Program-made: the position numbers and the translations under genes
Shown: positions 53,124 to 61,566 of the stretch, piece after piece
Layout of the letters: each line of letters begins with the position of its first letter
Position numbering within the stretch: the stretch's first letter is position 1
The notes under the pieces: generated by a model
Databases searched by the model: none
What the model saw: the letters and a program-made list of their open reading frames with translations, nothing else
Told to the model about the DNA's origin: nothing
From: Planctomycetaceae bacterium
Lineage (GTDB): Bacteria; Planctomycetota; Phycisphaerae; SM23-33
Length of the DNA stretch: 64,000 bases
Direction of reading: 5' to 3'
Assembly (NCBI GenBank): GCA_039680605.1
Contig: JBDKTA010000045.1
Coordinates: 48,156 to 112,155 of the forward strand

Positions 53124-53951
53124 CTACTTCGGTTCCTTTTTCTGGGCGTCCTTGAGGGTCTCTTCGGTGTAGTTCCACCCGGCGCGGCGCCCGATACGGA
53201 AGGTGCTGTCCTTGATGGGCGTGTCGAGGATCTTGATGTTGTTGAACAGGGCCGTCACCTCATTGCGGGCGTGATCGAGCGAAACGATCTTCACCGGCAG
53301 GTTGCGAGCCGGGTCGATCCACATCTCCAGGCGCGTGAAGGAGAGGTTCTTGGCCTGGTCCGCCCGGGGCATCAGGCGCAGGTATATGGTGCCTGCCGGT
53401 TCGCCGGTGCGCAGTTCGCGGGTGGTAGCGTCGAAAAGCTTCACCACGTCGGCGGCCTGCTGACCGAACGGCATGGGGAAGGGGCTCTTGCCCAGTTTCA
53501 GCGGTTGGGGCTTTTCGCCCTCGGCGACGACTTCGACGCAGTTGATCGTCTTGGTTCGTCCGCGCGCGAGGCAGAACCATCTGCCATCGAAGGCGTAGTC
53601 GACTTCTTCCTTGGCGGCAGGGCCCTTGCCTTGCGCCAAGGTGCGGAAGTTCACGCGGAACATCGCGCCCTTATCGCCGCTTTCCTTCTGATACAGCACG
53701 TTGCCGGTTCGGACCTCGGTGTCGCCGAGCTTGCGGTTGAGAACGGTGTAGTTCAGGTCGCATTCGAGGGCAGTGTAGTCGGCTTTCTCCAGCATCTGGA
53801 GAACGGCCATGGCTCGCGGATCGGTGGCGCGCGTCGCCGGGGCCGAGGCGGGTCCCGCGGCGGCCTGCTGGGCGGCGGAGGGGCGCGGCGAGGCGGCGAA
53901 GGCGGCGATCAGCGCCAATGCCAGCGACACGATTGCAATGCGATTGATCAT
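53124..53951 (-). CDS. Exported LolA-like protein
   Basis: A 275-residue protein with a signal peptide (MINRIAIVSLALALIAAFAA) and, after an Ala/Pro linker, a domain with the look of the LolA/LppX fold: ALECDLNYTVLNRKLG, GNVLYQKESGDKGAMFRVNF, EVDYAFDGRWFCLARG, and the closing NNIKILDTPIKDSTFRIG, which is how outer-membrane lipoprotein carrier-type proteins end. It is the last gene of a run with an ABC ATPase, an FtsX-like permease and a VTT protein, supporting a role in lipid or lipoprotein traffic. Similarity is by fold pattern and is not certain. Start overlaps the previous stop by one base. Confidence 0.65.
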   Translation of the reverse strand: MINRIAIVSLALALIAAFAASPRPSAAQQAAAGPASAPATRATDPRAMAVLQMLEKADYTALECDLNYTVLNRKLGDTEVRTGNVLYQKESGDKGAMFRVNFRTLAQGKGPAAKEEVDYAFDGRWFCLARGRTKTINCVEVVAEGEKPQPLKLGKSPFPMPFGQQAADVVKLFDATTRELRTGEPAGTIYLRLMPRADQAKNLSFTRLEMWIDPARNLPVKIVSLDHARNEVTALFNNIKILDTPIKDSTFRIGRRAGWNYTEETLKDAQKKEPK

Positions 53952-54763
53952 CAGAGGGTCTCCCGGGTTATTCGGCGGGCGGGCCGCCACAGCAGCGACT
54001 TCATCAGCTTTAATAATACCATTACGACCGCGGCCGCCAAAAGGCTTACAGGCGCGATCCACCCGAGTTCCTTGCCGAGAACGAAGGTCACGGCGGCGAT
54101 GACGGCGTAGCGGATAAACCGCCCGACGAAGTTGCTGACTGCGAAGGGCACGCGCGGGTAGGCGTCGGCGACGGCAAGGATGCGCGCCACGTCGATGGGG
54201 ATCGGTGCGATATTGAACAGCACCAGCAGTCCAAAGGGCGACTTGGCGAACCATCGCGAAGCCTTTTCGTACAACCGCGTGGAGCGGATTCTCGCGACGC
54301 GCCTGCTGCGGAAGATGAGCATGTAAATATGGTAGTCAGTCAGGTTGGCAACCGTCGAGCCCACGGCGCCGAGAACGCTTACCAGCAGCACCGTCACCAC
54401 CAGGGGCAGGGCGTACGCGTCGTGTTGCGGCCCCAGGACAGCCGGGGCGAGTCCCGCCTGCTGCATCGCCAGCAACGAGGCGATGATGTTGACGTTCAGC
54501 GGAACGAACGTGCAGGCCACCGACACGTACAGCAAGTAGATGGCCAGCTTGAGGTCCCAGTCCATGGCGCGGAACTGCGTCGCGGCCCAGGTTTTGATCT
54601 GCACCCACGAACCGCCGGGCCATCCTGGCCAGGACCATTGCGCGTGACAGGCCACCAGCGCCACCAAGGCGAACAGTGCGGCCACCCACATGGCGTAGAA
54701 GACGAACCACCCCAGCACCGGCGGATGGGCGGTCCCGTCAGGGAGTTTCAATGATGCGTCCAT
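53951..54763 (-). CDS. VTT/DedA-like (SNARE-associated) membrane protein
   Basis: A 270-residue membrane protein with about six hydrophobic segments. The middle, VLLVSVLGAVGSTVANLTDYHIYMLIF, and the Arg-containing amphipathic stretch SPFGLLVLFNIAPIPIDVARILAVADAYPR match the VTT (DedA/TVP38) domain, whose members act as lipid scramblases or carriers in the inner membrane. N-terminal ~60 residues are divergent. It overlaps the upstream ATPase gene by 26 bp. A role in moving lipids with the neighbouring ABC system is inferred from context. Confidence 0.75.
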   Translation of the reverse strand: MDASLKLPDGTAHPPVLGWFVFYAMWVAALFALVALVACHAQWSWPGWPGGSWVQIKTWAATQFRAMDWDLKLAIYLLYVSVACTFVPLNVNIIASLLAMQQAGLAPAVLGPQHDAYALPLVVTVLLVSVLGAVGSTVANLTDYHIYMLIFRSRRVARIRSTRLYEKASRWFAKSPFGLLVLFNIAPIPIDVARILAVADAYPRVPFAVSNFVGRFIRYAVIAAVTFVLGKELGWIAPVSLLAAAVVMVLLKLMKSLLWRPARRITRETL

Positions 54764-55415
54764 CTTTCATCCCCACGACGCGGTCGGCCGCGGCGGCCGC
54801 CTCTGCCGAGTGCGTGATCATCACGATGGTCTGGTTCTGTTGGCGGTTGATCGTCTGGAAGAGTTTCAGCAGCGCCTCAGCGTTGGCCGAGTCGAGGTTG
54901 CCCGTCGGTTCGTCGGCCAGCAGCAGCTTGGGGCGGTGCGCCAGGGCTCTGGCGACGGCGACGCGCTGCTGCTCGCCGATCGACATCTGCGAAGGCTTTC
55001 GCCTCGCGACGTGCGAGATGTCCAGGGCCTCGAACAGTTCCGCCGCCCGCCCGTCGCGGGCGATCCCGCGCACCTTGAGCGAGATGGCGATGTTGTCCGC
55101 CGCCGAGAGCGTTCCCAGCAGGTTGAACCGCTGGAAAACAAACCCGATATCCTGCCGGCGGCGTAGTGTGCGGGCGGCGTTGGCGGTCGGCACGGGCAGC
55201 CCGTCCAGCAGCACCGTGCCCTCGTCGGGCACGGCCATCAGCCCCAGCACGTGCAGCAGGGTGCTCTTTCCGCAACCGGAGGGTCCCATGACGGCGATGA
55301 ACTCCCCGCGTCGCACGTCCAGGTCCAGCCCGCGCAGCACGTCGGTTCGGGCGGCGCCTTTGCCGAAGCTCTTGCGCAGCCCGCGCCCTTCCAGGATGTA
55401 GTCGCCCGTGCTCAT
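54738..55415 (-). CDS. ABC transporter ATP-binding protein, LolD/MacB type
   Basis: A 225-residue ATPase. Walker A MGPSGCGKSTLLH, Q-loop FVFQRFNLLGTLSAADNI, signature MSIGEQQRVAVARAL (SIGEQ in place of LSGGQ, as in LolD-type proteins), Walker B LLLADEPTGNLD and H-loop MITHS. It pairs with the FtsX-like permease that overlaps it by 4 bp (ATGA). The LolD/MacB class drives mechanotransmission rather than classical transport. Confidence 0.92.
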   Translation of the reverse strand: MSTGDYILEGRGLRKSFGKGAARTDVLRGLDLDVRRGEFIAVMGPSGCGKSTLLHVLGLMAVPDEGTVLLDGLPVPTANAARTLRRRQDIGFVFQRFNLLGTLSAADNIAISLKVRGIARDGRAAELFEALDISHVARRKPSQMSIGEQQRVAVARALAHRPKLLLADEPTGNLDSANAEALLKLFQTINRQQNQTIVMITHSAEAAAAADRVVGMKDGRIIETP

Positions 55416-56620
55416 TCCAGTGCCAAGGCCTCGATCATGTCCACGCGTGCCGCCCGCCAGGCGGGGTACAGGGCGCTGATGGCCGCGCCGGCCGCCGCGG
55501 CGACCAGGGCAATAGCGATCCACTGCCAGGTGATGGTGATCGTCATCAGCGGGAGGAATCGCTCGATGGCCAGCTTGACGGCAAAGCTCAGGGCGATGCC
55601 GATGATCGCTCCGCCGGCCGCAAGCAGCATCGCCTCGCCCAGCACCTGTCGCAGGATAAACGCCCACCCCGCGCCGCAGGATTTGAGGATGGCGATCTCG
55701 CGCCGCTGCTGGAGCACCATCGTGTACAGCGTGATCATGGTGAACAGGAATGCGATTGCCACAGCGATCCCGTTGACGATGTTGATGTACGTGAACATCA
55801 TCTTCCACGTGCGCAGCAGCATGCCGCGGTATTCGCTGATGCCCTTGACGTCGTTCTCGACAGTGGCCTCGATGGCCCGCGCCGCCGGCCCCGCGTTGAC
55901 GCCGCGCTTGAGCTTGATGAAGATCAGCGTGCTGCGAGAAATGTTGCCGCTGCCGAAAAGGTACTGCGCCGTGCGGCGGGGCATGAAGACCCGCGTCATC
56001 GCCCCGGCCGGCACGATCCCCGTGACCGTCCATTGATGATTGGCGCCCGAGACGACATCGCCCACCCGGTAGCCCTCGACGGCCGCCAGACGCTCGTCAA
56101 TTACGATCTCCAGCCCGTTGTGCTGCGGCGATGACAGGTCGGCCGGTTCGATGCTCAACTCCTCCGCGCGCTCAGTCAGGAGCTGCTGCTCGATCCACGC
56201 GGCGAAGCGGTTGTCGCGGTCGAAGAGGCGCCCTGCCGACAACCGCCGCCCGCCGGACAGCATGTCCCACTGGTGCGGGTCCACGCCGGCGACCATCTGG
56301 TTCTGGCGGCCGAACTTGACGTTGTCGGTGAAGACTGGAACGGCCCGCTCGACAATGTCGCCATGAGAGGCGAGGATGAGGCTGACCAGCTTGTCGCTCA
56401 GGGCCGAGCCGGACTTGTTCACGGCGTTGTCGCCCCAGCCTCTGGGGAAGACGATCAGATCGGCATCGACGGATTCCCATCGGTCGGCAACTTCGCCGAC
56501 GGTGCCGCTGGCCAGCCCCGCCAGGGCGATCAGCATGCACACGCCCACGCCGATGCCCAGCGCCGACAGGACGCTGCGCAGCGAGTGGTGCAGGATGTTG
56601 GCCAGGGGCAGGTAGATCAT
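55412..56620 (-). CDS. FtsX/MacB-like ABC permease
   Basis: A 402-residue permease with the four-helix FtsX/LolC layout: one N-terminal helix (LSALGIGVGVCMLIALAGLA), a ~230-residue periplasmic domain (DLIVFPRGWG; VPVFTDNVKFGRQNQMVAGV; RVGDVVSGANHQWTVTGIVP), then three C-terminal helices beginning IVNGIAVAIAFLFTMITLYTMVLQQRREIAILKSCGA, the FtsX signature. It probably extracts or exports lipoproteins or peptides together with the LolD-like ATPase. Start overlaps the HAD gene stop (ATGA). Confidence 0.9.
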   Translation of the reverse strand: MIYLPLANILHHSLRSVLSALGIGVGVCMLIALAGLASGTVGEVADRWESVDADLIVFPRGWGDNAVNKSGSALSDKLVSLILASHGDIVERAVPVFTDNVKFGRQNQMVAGVDPHQWDMLSGGRRLSAGRLFDRDNRFAAWIEQQLLTERAEELSIEPADLSSPQHNGLEIVIDERLAAVEGYRVGDVVSGANHQWTVTGIVPAGAMTRVFMPRRTAQYLFGSGNISRSTLIFIKLKRGVNAGPAARAIEATVENDVKGISEYRGMLLRTWKMMFTYINIVNGIAVAIAFLFTMITLYTMVLQQRREIAILKSCGAGWAFILRQVLGEAMLLAAGGAIIGIALSFAVKLAIERFLPLMTITITWQWIAIALVAAAAGAAISALYPAWRAARVDMIEALALE

Positions 56621-57234
56621 GTGCGTCCCACCACGGAGTTCGAGCCCAGCAGGGCGGGCAGTTCGGCCAGGCTGGCGATGACGTGGTCGGCCCGATGGGC
56701 GAAATCGGGACGGCGGTCCGGGGCCAGCAGGACCGCCACGGCCCCGGCGGCCTTGGCGGCGATCAGGTCATAGAGGAAATCGCCCACGCAGATAGTGTAG
56801 TGCGGATCGATGCCGAGGTTACGGCAGGCCAGCAGAATCCCGTCGGGCTCGGGCTTGATCTTTGCGTCCTCGCGCGACATCGTCAGGTCGAACGCCAGGT
56901 CGGGGAAGCGCCCCAGGACGGTGCGCATCGCCGCGGCGGTGTTGCGGGTCAGCAGGGCGGTCTTGAGCCCCGCGGCGCGAATCCTTGCCAGCGTCACGGC
57001 GGCCCCGGGCATCAGACGGGCTCTGCGGGCAACGTCCAGCTCCTGTGCCTCCAGCCAGTCCGTGGCGTGCTGGCGACGGGGGGCGGGCATGGCGGCGATG
57101 GCCTCGATGATTCCCTCCTCGGCCGCGATATCCAGCCGCGCGCGGATGGCGTCGAAATCGAGCAGCGGCTCGACGATCGTGCCGTCCATGTCGAAGATCA
57201 CGCCTTGGCAGGCCATGTTGCTCGCGCCGTTCAT
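56617..57234 (-). CDS. HAD-superfamily hydrolase
   Basis: A 205-residue phosphatase-like protein. Motif I is GVIFDMDGTIVEPLLDF, motif II LKTALLTRNTA, motif III KIKPEPDGI, motif IV CVGDFLYDLIAAKAAG; the helical cap is short (subfamily IA). Substrate unknown. It is the first gene of the envelope operon, divergent from the Sua5 fusion, so its promoter should lie in the 70-bp gap 57235-57304. Confidence 0.88.
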   Translation of the reverse strand: MNGASNMACQGVIFDMDGTIVEPLLDFDAIRARLDIAAEEGIIEAIAAMPAPRRQHATDWLEAQELDVARRARLMPGAAVTLARIRAAGLKTALLTRNTAAAMRTVLGRFPDLAFDLTMSREDAKIKPEPDGILLACRNLGIDPHYTICVGDFLYDLIAAKAAGAVAVLLAPDRRPDFAHRADHVIASLAELPALLGSNSVVGRT

Positions 57235-57304
57235 CGTCTGTCCAATTTACCCGCTGGAACGAGTGTTTAACATGATAGATTCTCAAGCTACAATGCCCTG
57301 GGTC

Positions 57305-58423
57305 ATGAAGACGGACATCATCCATCACGACAGCCACGCTCAGATCGACCAGGCCGCCCTGCAAGGCGTGCAGGTGCTTCAGGCCGGCGGGCTGGTGGGC
57401 TTTGCCACCGAGACCGTCTACGGGGTGGCCGCCCTGGCGACGCTGCCCGACGCGATGGAGCGCCTTCGCATTCTCAAGGACCGCCCCAAGCGCCCCTTCA
57501 GCGTCCACATGGGCTCGCCCCAGGACCTGCGGCGGTACGTCACCGACGTGCCGCCCGACGCCCAGCGACTGATCGACCGCGCCTGGCCGGGTCCCGTTAC
57601 GCTCGTGCTGCCGGCGGGGTCTCGTCTGGCCGATGGCTCCCTGCAGGAACGCGGGCTCTACGACGTCCTGTGCAGCGAAGGGACGATTGGCCTGCGCTGC
57701 CCGAGTTCAGCGCTGTCGCGGCGGATGCTCTCGCTTGCGGCTGAGCCGGTGGTGGCCTCGAGCGCGAACCTGGCCGGCGGGCGGTCGGCCACCACGGCCC
57801 AGGACGCGCTGGAGACCCTCGACGGAAGAATCGACCTGCTGATCGACTCCGGGCCCACTCGCTACGCCAAGGATAGCACCATCGTGCAGTTCTCATCCGC
57901 CGGCGGATGGAAAATGTTGCGAGAGGGCGTCGTGGACGAGGCGACGCTGGCCGAACTGACCAGCCGAACGATCCTGTTCATCTGCACGGGCAACACCTGC
58001 CGAAGTCCCATCGCCGAGGGCCTGGCCAGGATGATGCTGGCCGCAAAGCTCGGCTGCCGCTGCGAGGAACTCCCGCGCCGCGGCTATCGCGTGCTCTCGG
58101 CGGGCATCGTGGCGCCCGATGGCGCGAGGGCGACGCCCGAGGCGATCGACGCCGCCGCCGAACTCGGCGCCGACATCTCCGCCCATCGAAGCACAAGTTT
58201 GACTGGCGAGCTGGCCTCGTCGGCCGATATACTTCTGTGCATGTCGCCTATGCACGTGGACGAGGTTCGCCGCATCGCCCCGTCTGCCGTGAGCCGCACC
58301 GAATTGCTGGACGAAGACCAGCCGGTTTCCGACCCACTGGGCGGTGGGTCCGGTACATACCGCCAGGCGGCGCGGCAAATTGCCCGGGCGTTGGCCCAGC
58401 GCCTGGAAAAAGGACAACTATGA
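57305..58423 (+). CDS. Sua5/YrdC (tRNA t6A) and YwlE-type phosphatase fusion
   Basis: A 372-residue two-domain protein. Residues 1-205 are a YrdC/Sua5 L-threonylcarbamoyladenylate synthase (LQAGGLVGFATETVYGVAALA; RPKRPFSVHM; SSANLAGGRSATTAQDAL; TRYAKDSTIVQF), making the donor for t6A37 in ANN-decoding tRNAs. Residues ~220-370 are a low-molecular-weight phosphatase (FICTGNTCRSPIAEGLARMM; DEDQPVSDPLGG). The Thr in CTGNTCRS is the residue that makes YwlE of Bacillus a phospho-arginine phosphatase, so arginine specificity is inferred. The rpiB gene overlaps at once, the order ywlC-ywlE-ywlF of Bacillus. ATG choice at 57305 is uncertain (57272 and 57293 are alternatives). Confidence 0.85.
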   Translation: MKTDIIHHDSHAQIDQAALQGVQVLQAGGLVGFATETVYGVAALATLPDAMERLRILKDRPKRPFSVHMGSPQDLRRYVTDVPPDAQRLIDRAWPGPVTLVLPAGSRLADGSLQERGLYDVLCSEGTIGLRCPSSALSRRMLSLAAEPVVASSANLAGGRSATTAQDALETLDGRIDLLIDSGPTRYAKDSTIVQFSSAGGWKMLREGVVDEATLAELTSRTILFICTGNTCRSPIAEGLARMMLAAKLGCRCEELPRRGYRVLSAGIVAPDGARATPEAIDAAAELGADISAHRSTSLTGELASSADILLCMSPMHVDEVRRIAPSAVSRTELLDEDQPVSDPLGGGSGTYRQAARQIARALAQRLEKGQL

Positions 58424-58911
58424 AAATCGCCATCGCCGCCGATCATCGCGGTCATGCCGTCAAAGAGATGGTCGCAGTCCTGCTGTCCGAACTCGGGCAC
58501 GACGTCATCGACATGGGAACCAACAGCTCCAAACCCTGCGACTATACCGATCTGGCGTATCCGGCGGCCGTCGCTGTGGCCCAGCACCAGGTCGAGCGCG
58601 GGATTCTCGTTTGCGGAAGCGGCATCGGCATGACCATCTCGGCCAACAAGATCCACGGCATCCGCGCCGCCCTGTGCCATGACGAACTGACCGCCCAGAT
58701 GTCGCGGCGGCATAACGACGCCAATATCCTCTGCCTGGCCAGCGACGTGCTCGGCGACGAACTCATCCGCCGGATCGTGATCGCCTGGCTCGAGACGCAG
58801 TTCGAAGGCGGCGGTCGCCATGAACGCCGCGTGCGCAAGCTGGGAATGATCGAAGAAGGCAAAGACCCCACCCAGTACGACCCCAACAACGGTCTGCAGG
58901 GCGAGGCGTAA
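58420..58911 (+). CDS. rpiB: Ribose-5-phosphate isomerase B
   Basis: A 163-residue RpiB/LacAB enzyme. IAIAADHRGHAVKEMV opens it, DYTDLAYPAAVAVAQ follows, and ILVCGSGIGMTISANKIHGIRAALCHD holds the catalytic Cys and phosphate-binding residues; RRHNDANILCLASDV completes the site. Interconverts ribose-5-P and ribulose-5-P. Overlaps the preceding fusion gene (ATGA), with AAAAAGGA upstream. The 75-bp gap to the convergent ktrA shows no clear terminator. Confidence 0.94.
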   Translation: MKIAIAADHRGHAVKEMVAVLLSELGHDVIDMGTNSSKPCDYTDLAYPAAVAVAQHQVERGILVCGSGIGMTISANKIHGIRAALCHDELTAQMSRRHNDANILCLASDVLGDELIRRIVIAWLETQFEGGGRHERRVRKLGMIEEGKDPTQYDPNNGLQGEA

Positions 58912-58986
58912 TCTAAGAGCCCGGGGACGGGGAGTGCGGGGCCTCGTCCTCGTCGTCGGTTGTTTCTTCTTGGAGAATTGCTCAGC

Positions 58987-59664
58987 TCAGGACTGCGGCA
59001 GTGCGGCGATGGCGGCGTCGGGACCGATGACGACCATCAGGTCGCCTTCGCGGATGGCCGTGTCGGGCCCGGGGGCGGAGATGACGGTTTCGCGGGCGAC
59101 GGCGTCGCCCTCGCCGGGCGTGGTGCGGCGTATCGCCACGGCCAGCACCTTGTGCTTCTTGGACAAATCCAGTTCCGCCAGCGTCTTGTTCCAGAAATCC
59201 CTGGGGGCGGTCACCTGGGCGAGGCTGAAGCCTTCGGCGATGGCGAAGCGTTCGAGCACCGACGGGGCCAGCAGTCGCCCGGCCCAGCGTTCGGCGGATT
59301 CTTCCTCGGGACTGATGACGCCGTCGGCGCCGATGCGGGTGAGGATATCGGCGCGGATGCGCGAGGTGGCGCGGCTGATGACGCGGGGCACGCCCAGTTG
59401 TTTGAGGATGACGGTGGTCAGGGCGCTGGACTCGAAGTGCGTCCCGATGCCCACGACGGCCACGTCGACTTTGTCGACGCCCTGGGCGATCAGCGCCTGC
59501 TCGTCGGTGCTGTCGAGGCTGACGGCGACGGCGACAATGTCTCGCACGTCGTCGACCAGGTCGCGGCTCTTGTCGATGGCGATGACTTCGGCCCCCGCCT
59601 CAGCCAGGCGGGTGGCCAGGCTCTTGCCGAACAGTCCCAGTCCGATGATGGCGAATCGTTCCAT
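58987..59664 (-). CDS. TrkA/KtrA potassium uptake regulatory subunit
   Basis: A 225-residue cytoplasmic RCK protein. RCK_N has the Rossmann motif FAIIGLGLFGKSLA and acidic IAIDKSRD; RCK_C is at ~135-225 (GFSLAQVTAPRDFWNKTLAEL, IREGDLMVVIG). It gates the membrane subunit in response to ATP/ADP or c-di-AMP. Single RCK pair, so KtrA rather than double-length TrkA. Last of an operon, 4 bp after ktrB1. Confidence 0.92.
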   Translation of the reverse strand: MERFAIIGLGLFGKSLATRLAEAGAEVIAIDKSRDLVDDVRDIVAVAVSLDSTDEQALIAQGVDKVDVAVVGIGTHFESSALTTVILKQLGVPRVISRATSRIRADILTRIGADGVISPEEESAERWAGRLLAPSVLERFAIAEGFSLAQVTAPRDFWNKTLAELDLSKKHKVLAVAIRRTTPGEGDAVARETVISAPGPDTAIREGDLMVVIGPDAAIAALPQS

Positions 59665-59668
59665 GATG

Positions 59669-61504
59669 TCATCCGATAATAACGTTTTCTTCCGGGTAAG
59701 AGTAGTCCGCGTGCCTCAGGCCGCTCGTCAGCGCCAGCAGCAGCGTCAGCAGCCCAACGCGTCCGACGAACATGGCCGCGATGAGAATGCCCTTGCCCGC
59801 CTCGGTCAAAGGCGCGCCGGGTCCTGAAACGCCGGTGGTCAGACCGACCGTTCCGCAGGCGCTGCAGGCCTCAAAGAGCAGGTCGACGAACTGCGACGCC
59901 GGCTGAGCGACGCACAGCAGCAGCGTCACCAGGCCCACCAGCGTCATGTACAACGTGGCGGCGGTGATGGCGCGGCGCAGCAGTTGGGCCGGGATGCTGC
60001 GGTGGAACACTTCGAGCTCTTCCCGGCGGCGCATGGCGCAGTAGACGGCCACGAACAGCATTGCGACGGTGGCCGTTTTCATGCCGCCGGCGGCGCTGGC
60101 GGGGCTTCCGCCGACGATCATCAGCGCGCTCATCCAGAACTTTCCGGCGTTGTTGAGCTTGGCCATGTCGATGGTGTTGAAGCCGGCCGTGCGCGCCGAG
60201 ACGCTCTGGAACAGTGCGGCGCCGACGCGACCGAGCGGTCCGGCGCCGTCCCAGTCATGCTGCACCAGCAGCAGCACGCCCGCGCCGCCCAGCAGCAGGA
60301 CGGCGGTGGTCGCCAGGATCAGGCGCGAGTGCAGCGTCAGGCGTGCCCGGGCTCCCGCGCGCGTCGGGCGGCTCATGAGCCTGCCCGCGCGGTCGCGCAG
60401 CCAGCGGGACACGTCCATCAGCACCGGAAAGCCCAGCCCGCCCAGCACGATCAGCGGCGCCAGCACCCCCAGCACCTGCCAATGGGCCCGCAGAGGCAGG
60501 GCCCAGCCTTGCGAAACCCCCGTCCGCAGGCTGTCGCTGTACAGCGAAAACCCCGCATTGCAGAAAGCCGACACGCTGTGGAAGACGCTGTCCCAGAGGG
60601 CTTTACCCGCGGCGGGCGCGCCGCCGCCGTGGGCTGCGGAAAACATCGGATACAGCACCGCCGCCCCGACGCACTCGATCGCCAGGGTCACCAGCACCAC
60701 GAACAGAGCCATCTTGCGAAGGCGGCCGACGTCGCTGCTGGAGAGCATCTCGCCCAGCACGCCGCTGCTGCGAAGGGAGAGGCCTCGCCGGCCCACCAGG
60801 CCCAGCACCGTTCCAAAAAGCATGATGCCCAGCGCCCCGGTCTGGATCAACGCCAGGATCACCCCCTGGCCGAAGGGGCTGAAGTCCGTCCCGGTGTCTT
60901 TGACGATCAGCCCCGTCACGCACGTGGCGCTGACGGAGGTGAACAACGCATCTATGTAGGACAGGGGAGCGGCAGTTTCGGCCCGGGCCGTCGGCAGCAT
61001 CAGCAGACCCGACCCCAGCAGCGACAGGCCCAGAAAACTGCCCGCCAGCAGCACCGGCGGGGCGATCCCGCTGGCGGCGAAGCGGAGGTTCAGGCTCGCC
61101 CCGCGCGCCAGCAGCGACGCCAGAAGGTAAACCTGCGTGATCACCAGGTACAATGTGCCGGCCGATACGATCGCCCGCGGCGAGTTGCCTAACCATGCCG
61201 CCACGAGCATCCCGGCCGCGGCAAATCCCATCAGGATGAAATCGAGCATCTTTTCGCGCAGGTAGGCGCGGCGATTGCGTGCCAGGAACAGGCGGGCCAG
61301 GCGGTCGAAAACGAAGATCGCCACGATGACCATGCCCCACAGGTGAAGCAGATCACGCCCGACCGGAAGCGGCGGGCGGAATCCATATTCCAGCACCAGC
61401 ACCGCCACGGCGCCCGCGGCGGCCAACGCAAGCACGATGTTCAGCCCCAGCAGGATCGCGCCGTGGCGCTGCGGGACGGGGGCAGCGAGTGATGGGCGAT
61501 TCAT
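59669..61504 (-). CDS. KtrB/TrkH-type potassium channel subunit (copy 1)
   Basis: A 611-residue membrane protein with four channel repeats, each with a filter Gly: SVSATCVTGLIVKDTG, SVSAFCNAGFSLYSD, SVSARTAGFNTID, ACSACGTVGLTTGVSG. About 150 extra N-terminal residues with several helices precede the first pore repeat, longer than most KtrB. Expected to import K+ with the KtrA downstream. ATG at 61504; the ribosome-binding site is weak, and ATG at 61525 is possible. Confidence 0.88.
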   Translation of the reverse strand: MNRPSLAAPVPQRHGAILLGLNIVLALAAAGAVAVLVLEYGFRPPLPVGRDLLHLWGMVIVAIFVFDRLARLFLARNRRAYLREKMLDFILMGFAAAGMLVAAWLGNSPRAIVSAGTLYLVITQVYLLASLLARGASLNLRFAASGIAPPVLLAGSFLGLSLLGSGLLMLPTARAETAAPLSYIDALFTSVSATCVTGLIVKDTGTDFSPFGQGVILALIQTGALGIMLFGTVLGLVGRRGLSLRSSGVLGEMLSSSDVGRLRKMALFVVLVTLAIECVGAAVLYPMFSAAHGGGAPAAGKALWDSVFHSVSAFCNAGFSLYSDSLRTGVSQGWALPLRAHWQVLGVLAPLIVLGGLGFPVLMDVSRWLRDRAGRLMSRPTRAGARARLTLHSRLILATTAVLLLGGAGVLLLVQHDWDGAGPLGRVGAALFQSVSARTAGFNTIDMAKLNNAGKFWMSALMIVGGSPASAAGGMKTATVAMLFVAVYCAMRRREELEVFHRSIPAQLLRRAITAATLYMTLVGLVTLLLCVAQPASQFVDLLFEACSACGTVGLTTGVSGPGAPLTEAGKGILIAAMFVGRVGLLTLLLALTSGLRHADYSYPEENVIIG

Positions 61505-61566
61505 AAGAGGAATGCTAGCCGACATGGCGGTCGGAGGCAACAGCGCGTTGCCTCGTCGGCAGGCGT

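Noticed and set aside
56810..57304. N-terminal extension of the Sua5 fusion
   Set aside because: It runs antisense through the HAD gene, and Sua5 proteins start near MKTD.
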